Source of the DNA: Lentzea jiangxiensis
GTDB taxonomy: Bacteria > Actinomycetota > Actinomycetes > Mycobacteriales > Pseudonocardiaceae
Length of the DNA: 64,000 nt
Assembly: GCF_900104175.1 (NCBI RefSeq)
Contig: NZ_FNIX01000006.1
Coordinates: forward strand, 215,757-279,756
Direction: 5' to 3'
Part shown: positions 63,890-64,000 of the stretch, piece by piece
How positions within the stretch are numbered: position 1 is the first letter of the stretch
How the letters are laid out: each line of letters starts with the position of its first letter
Notes under the pieces: generated by a model
The model's database searches: none
What the model was told of the DNA's origin: nothing
The model's input: only the letters and a program-made list of their open reading frames with translations
Translations under genes and position numbers: made by a program

Positions 63890-64000
63890 TTCGTAACAAG
63901 TCCTCGGCCTATTAGTACCAGTCAGCTCCAACCGTTACCGGTCTTCCACCTCTGGCCTATCAACCCAGTGGTCTAGCTGGGGGCCTTAACCCACAAAGGG
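63890..64000 (-). rRNA. rrl: 23S ribosomal RNA, 3' end (partial)
   Basis: On the minus strand the last ~110 nt of 23S are recognisable: CACTGGGTTGATAGGCC and GGTACTAATAGGCCGAGGAC. The gene continues beyond the window. A spacer of about 110 bp separates it from the 5S gene. Confidence 0.93.

Overview
The window is high-GC DNA from an actinobacterial chromosome, most likely Pseudonocardiales. The evidence is the gene content: whiB7 with its attenuator, an AarF kinase and a UvrD2-type helicase side by side, glnA with a GlnR-type box and glnE nearby, prfB-ftsE-ftsX-smpB next to ssrA, an Ala-type tmRNA and initiator tRNAs with actinobacterial sequence. No 16S or marker phylogeny could be run, so the family-level placement is inference.

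Left third (1-16,940) is an accessory region beside a tRNA-Ala(GGC) gene. It looks like two related integrative elements accreted in tandem. Element 2 runs from the tRNA (16,868-16,909) to a 41-nt copy of the tRNA 3' half at 6,087-6,127. Element 1 begins at that copy and extends left past the window edge. Each element has a tyrosine integrase at its tRNA-proximal end, and both integrases carry an in-frame TAA at the same codon. Element 1 holds the end of a Type III restriction enzyme and decayed IS630, IS256 and Nudix sequences. Element 2 carries a possible defence cargo: a minus-strand operon (about 20-helix membrane protein, HEPN-like protein, 88-aa protein), a small membrane protein, and a divergent plus-strand pair made of a wHTH/BTAD-NACHT ATPase and a HEAT-like partner with a frameshift. 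An intact IS630 element and two MITEs are nested here.

Middle (17,000-35,400): a DsbA-like protein, an MFS exporter, a GNAT protein, HrpB helicase, an HD hydrolase, an APC permease, an AraC/GlxA-type regulator divergent from a Rossmann reductase, ssrA, a NarL-type two-component pair, an amidohydrolase, then smpB, ftsX, ftsE, prfB, a PadR regulator and two identical initiator tRNA genes. ssrA and smpB form the trans-translation system; FtsEX controls cell-wall hydrolysis at division.

Right third (35,400-64,000): a core block resembling the M. tuberculosis Rv3193c-Rv3198c order (UPF0182, PDZ/S16 protease, DUF2342, SprT/YgjP-like, DUF5679, TOMM-leader-binding-like, AarF kinase, whiB7, uvrD2). 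Next is a nitrogen block (DUF4191, RDD, glnA with GlnR box, then glnE), a phosphate transporter with a small coupled membrane protein, a glutamine amidotransferase, a rhodanese/Lrp pair, a GNAT protein, and the 5S and 3' end of 23S rRNA on the minus strand.
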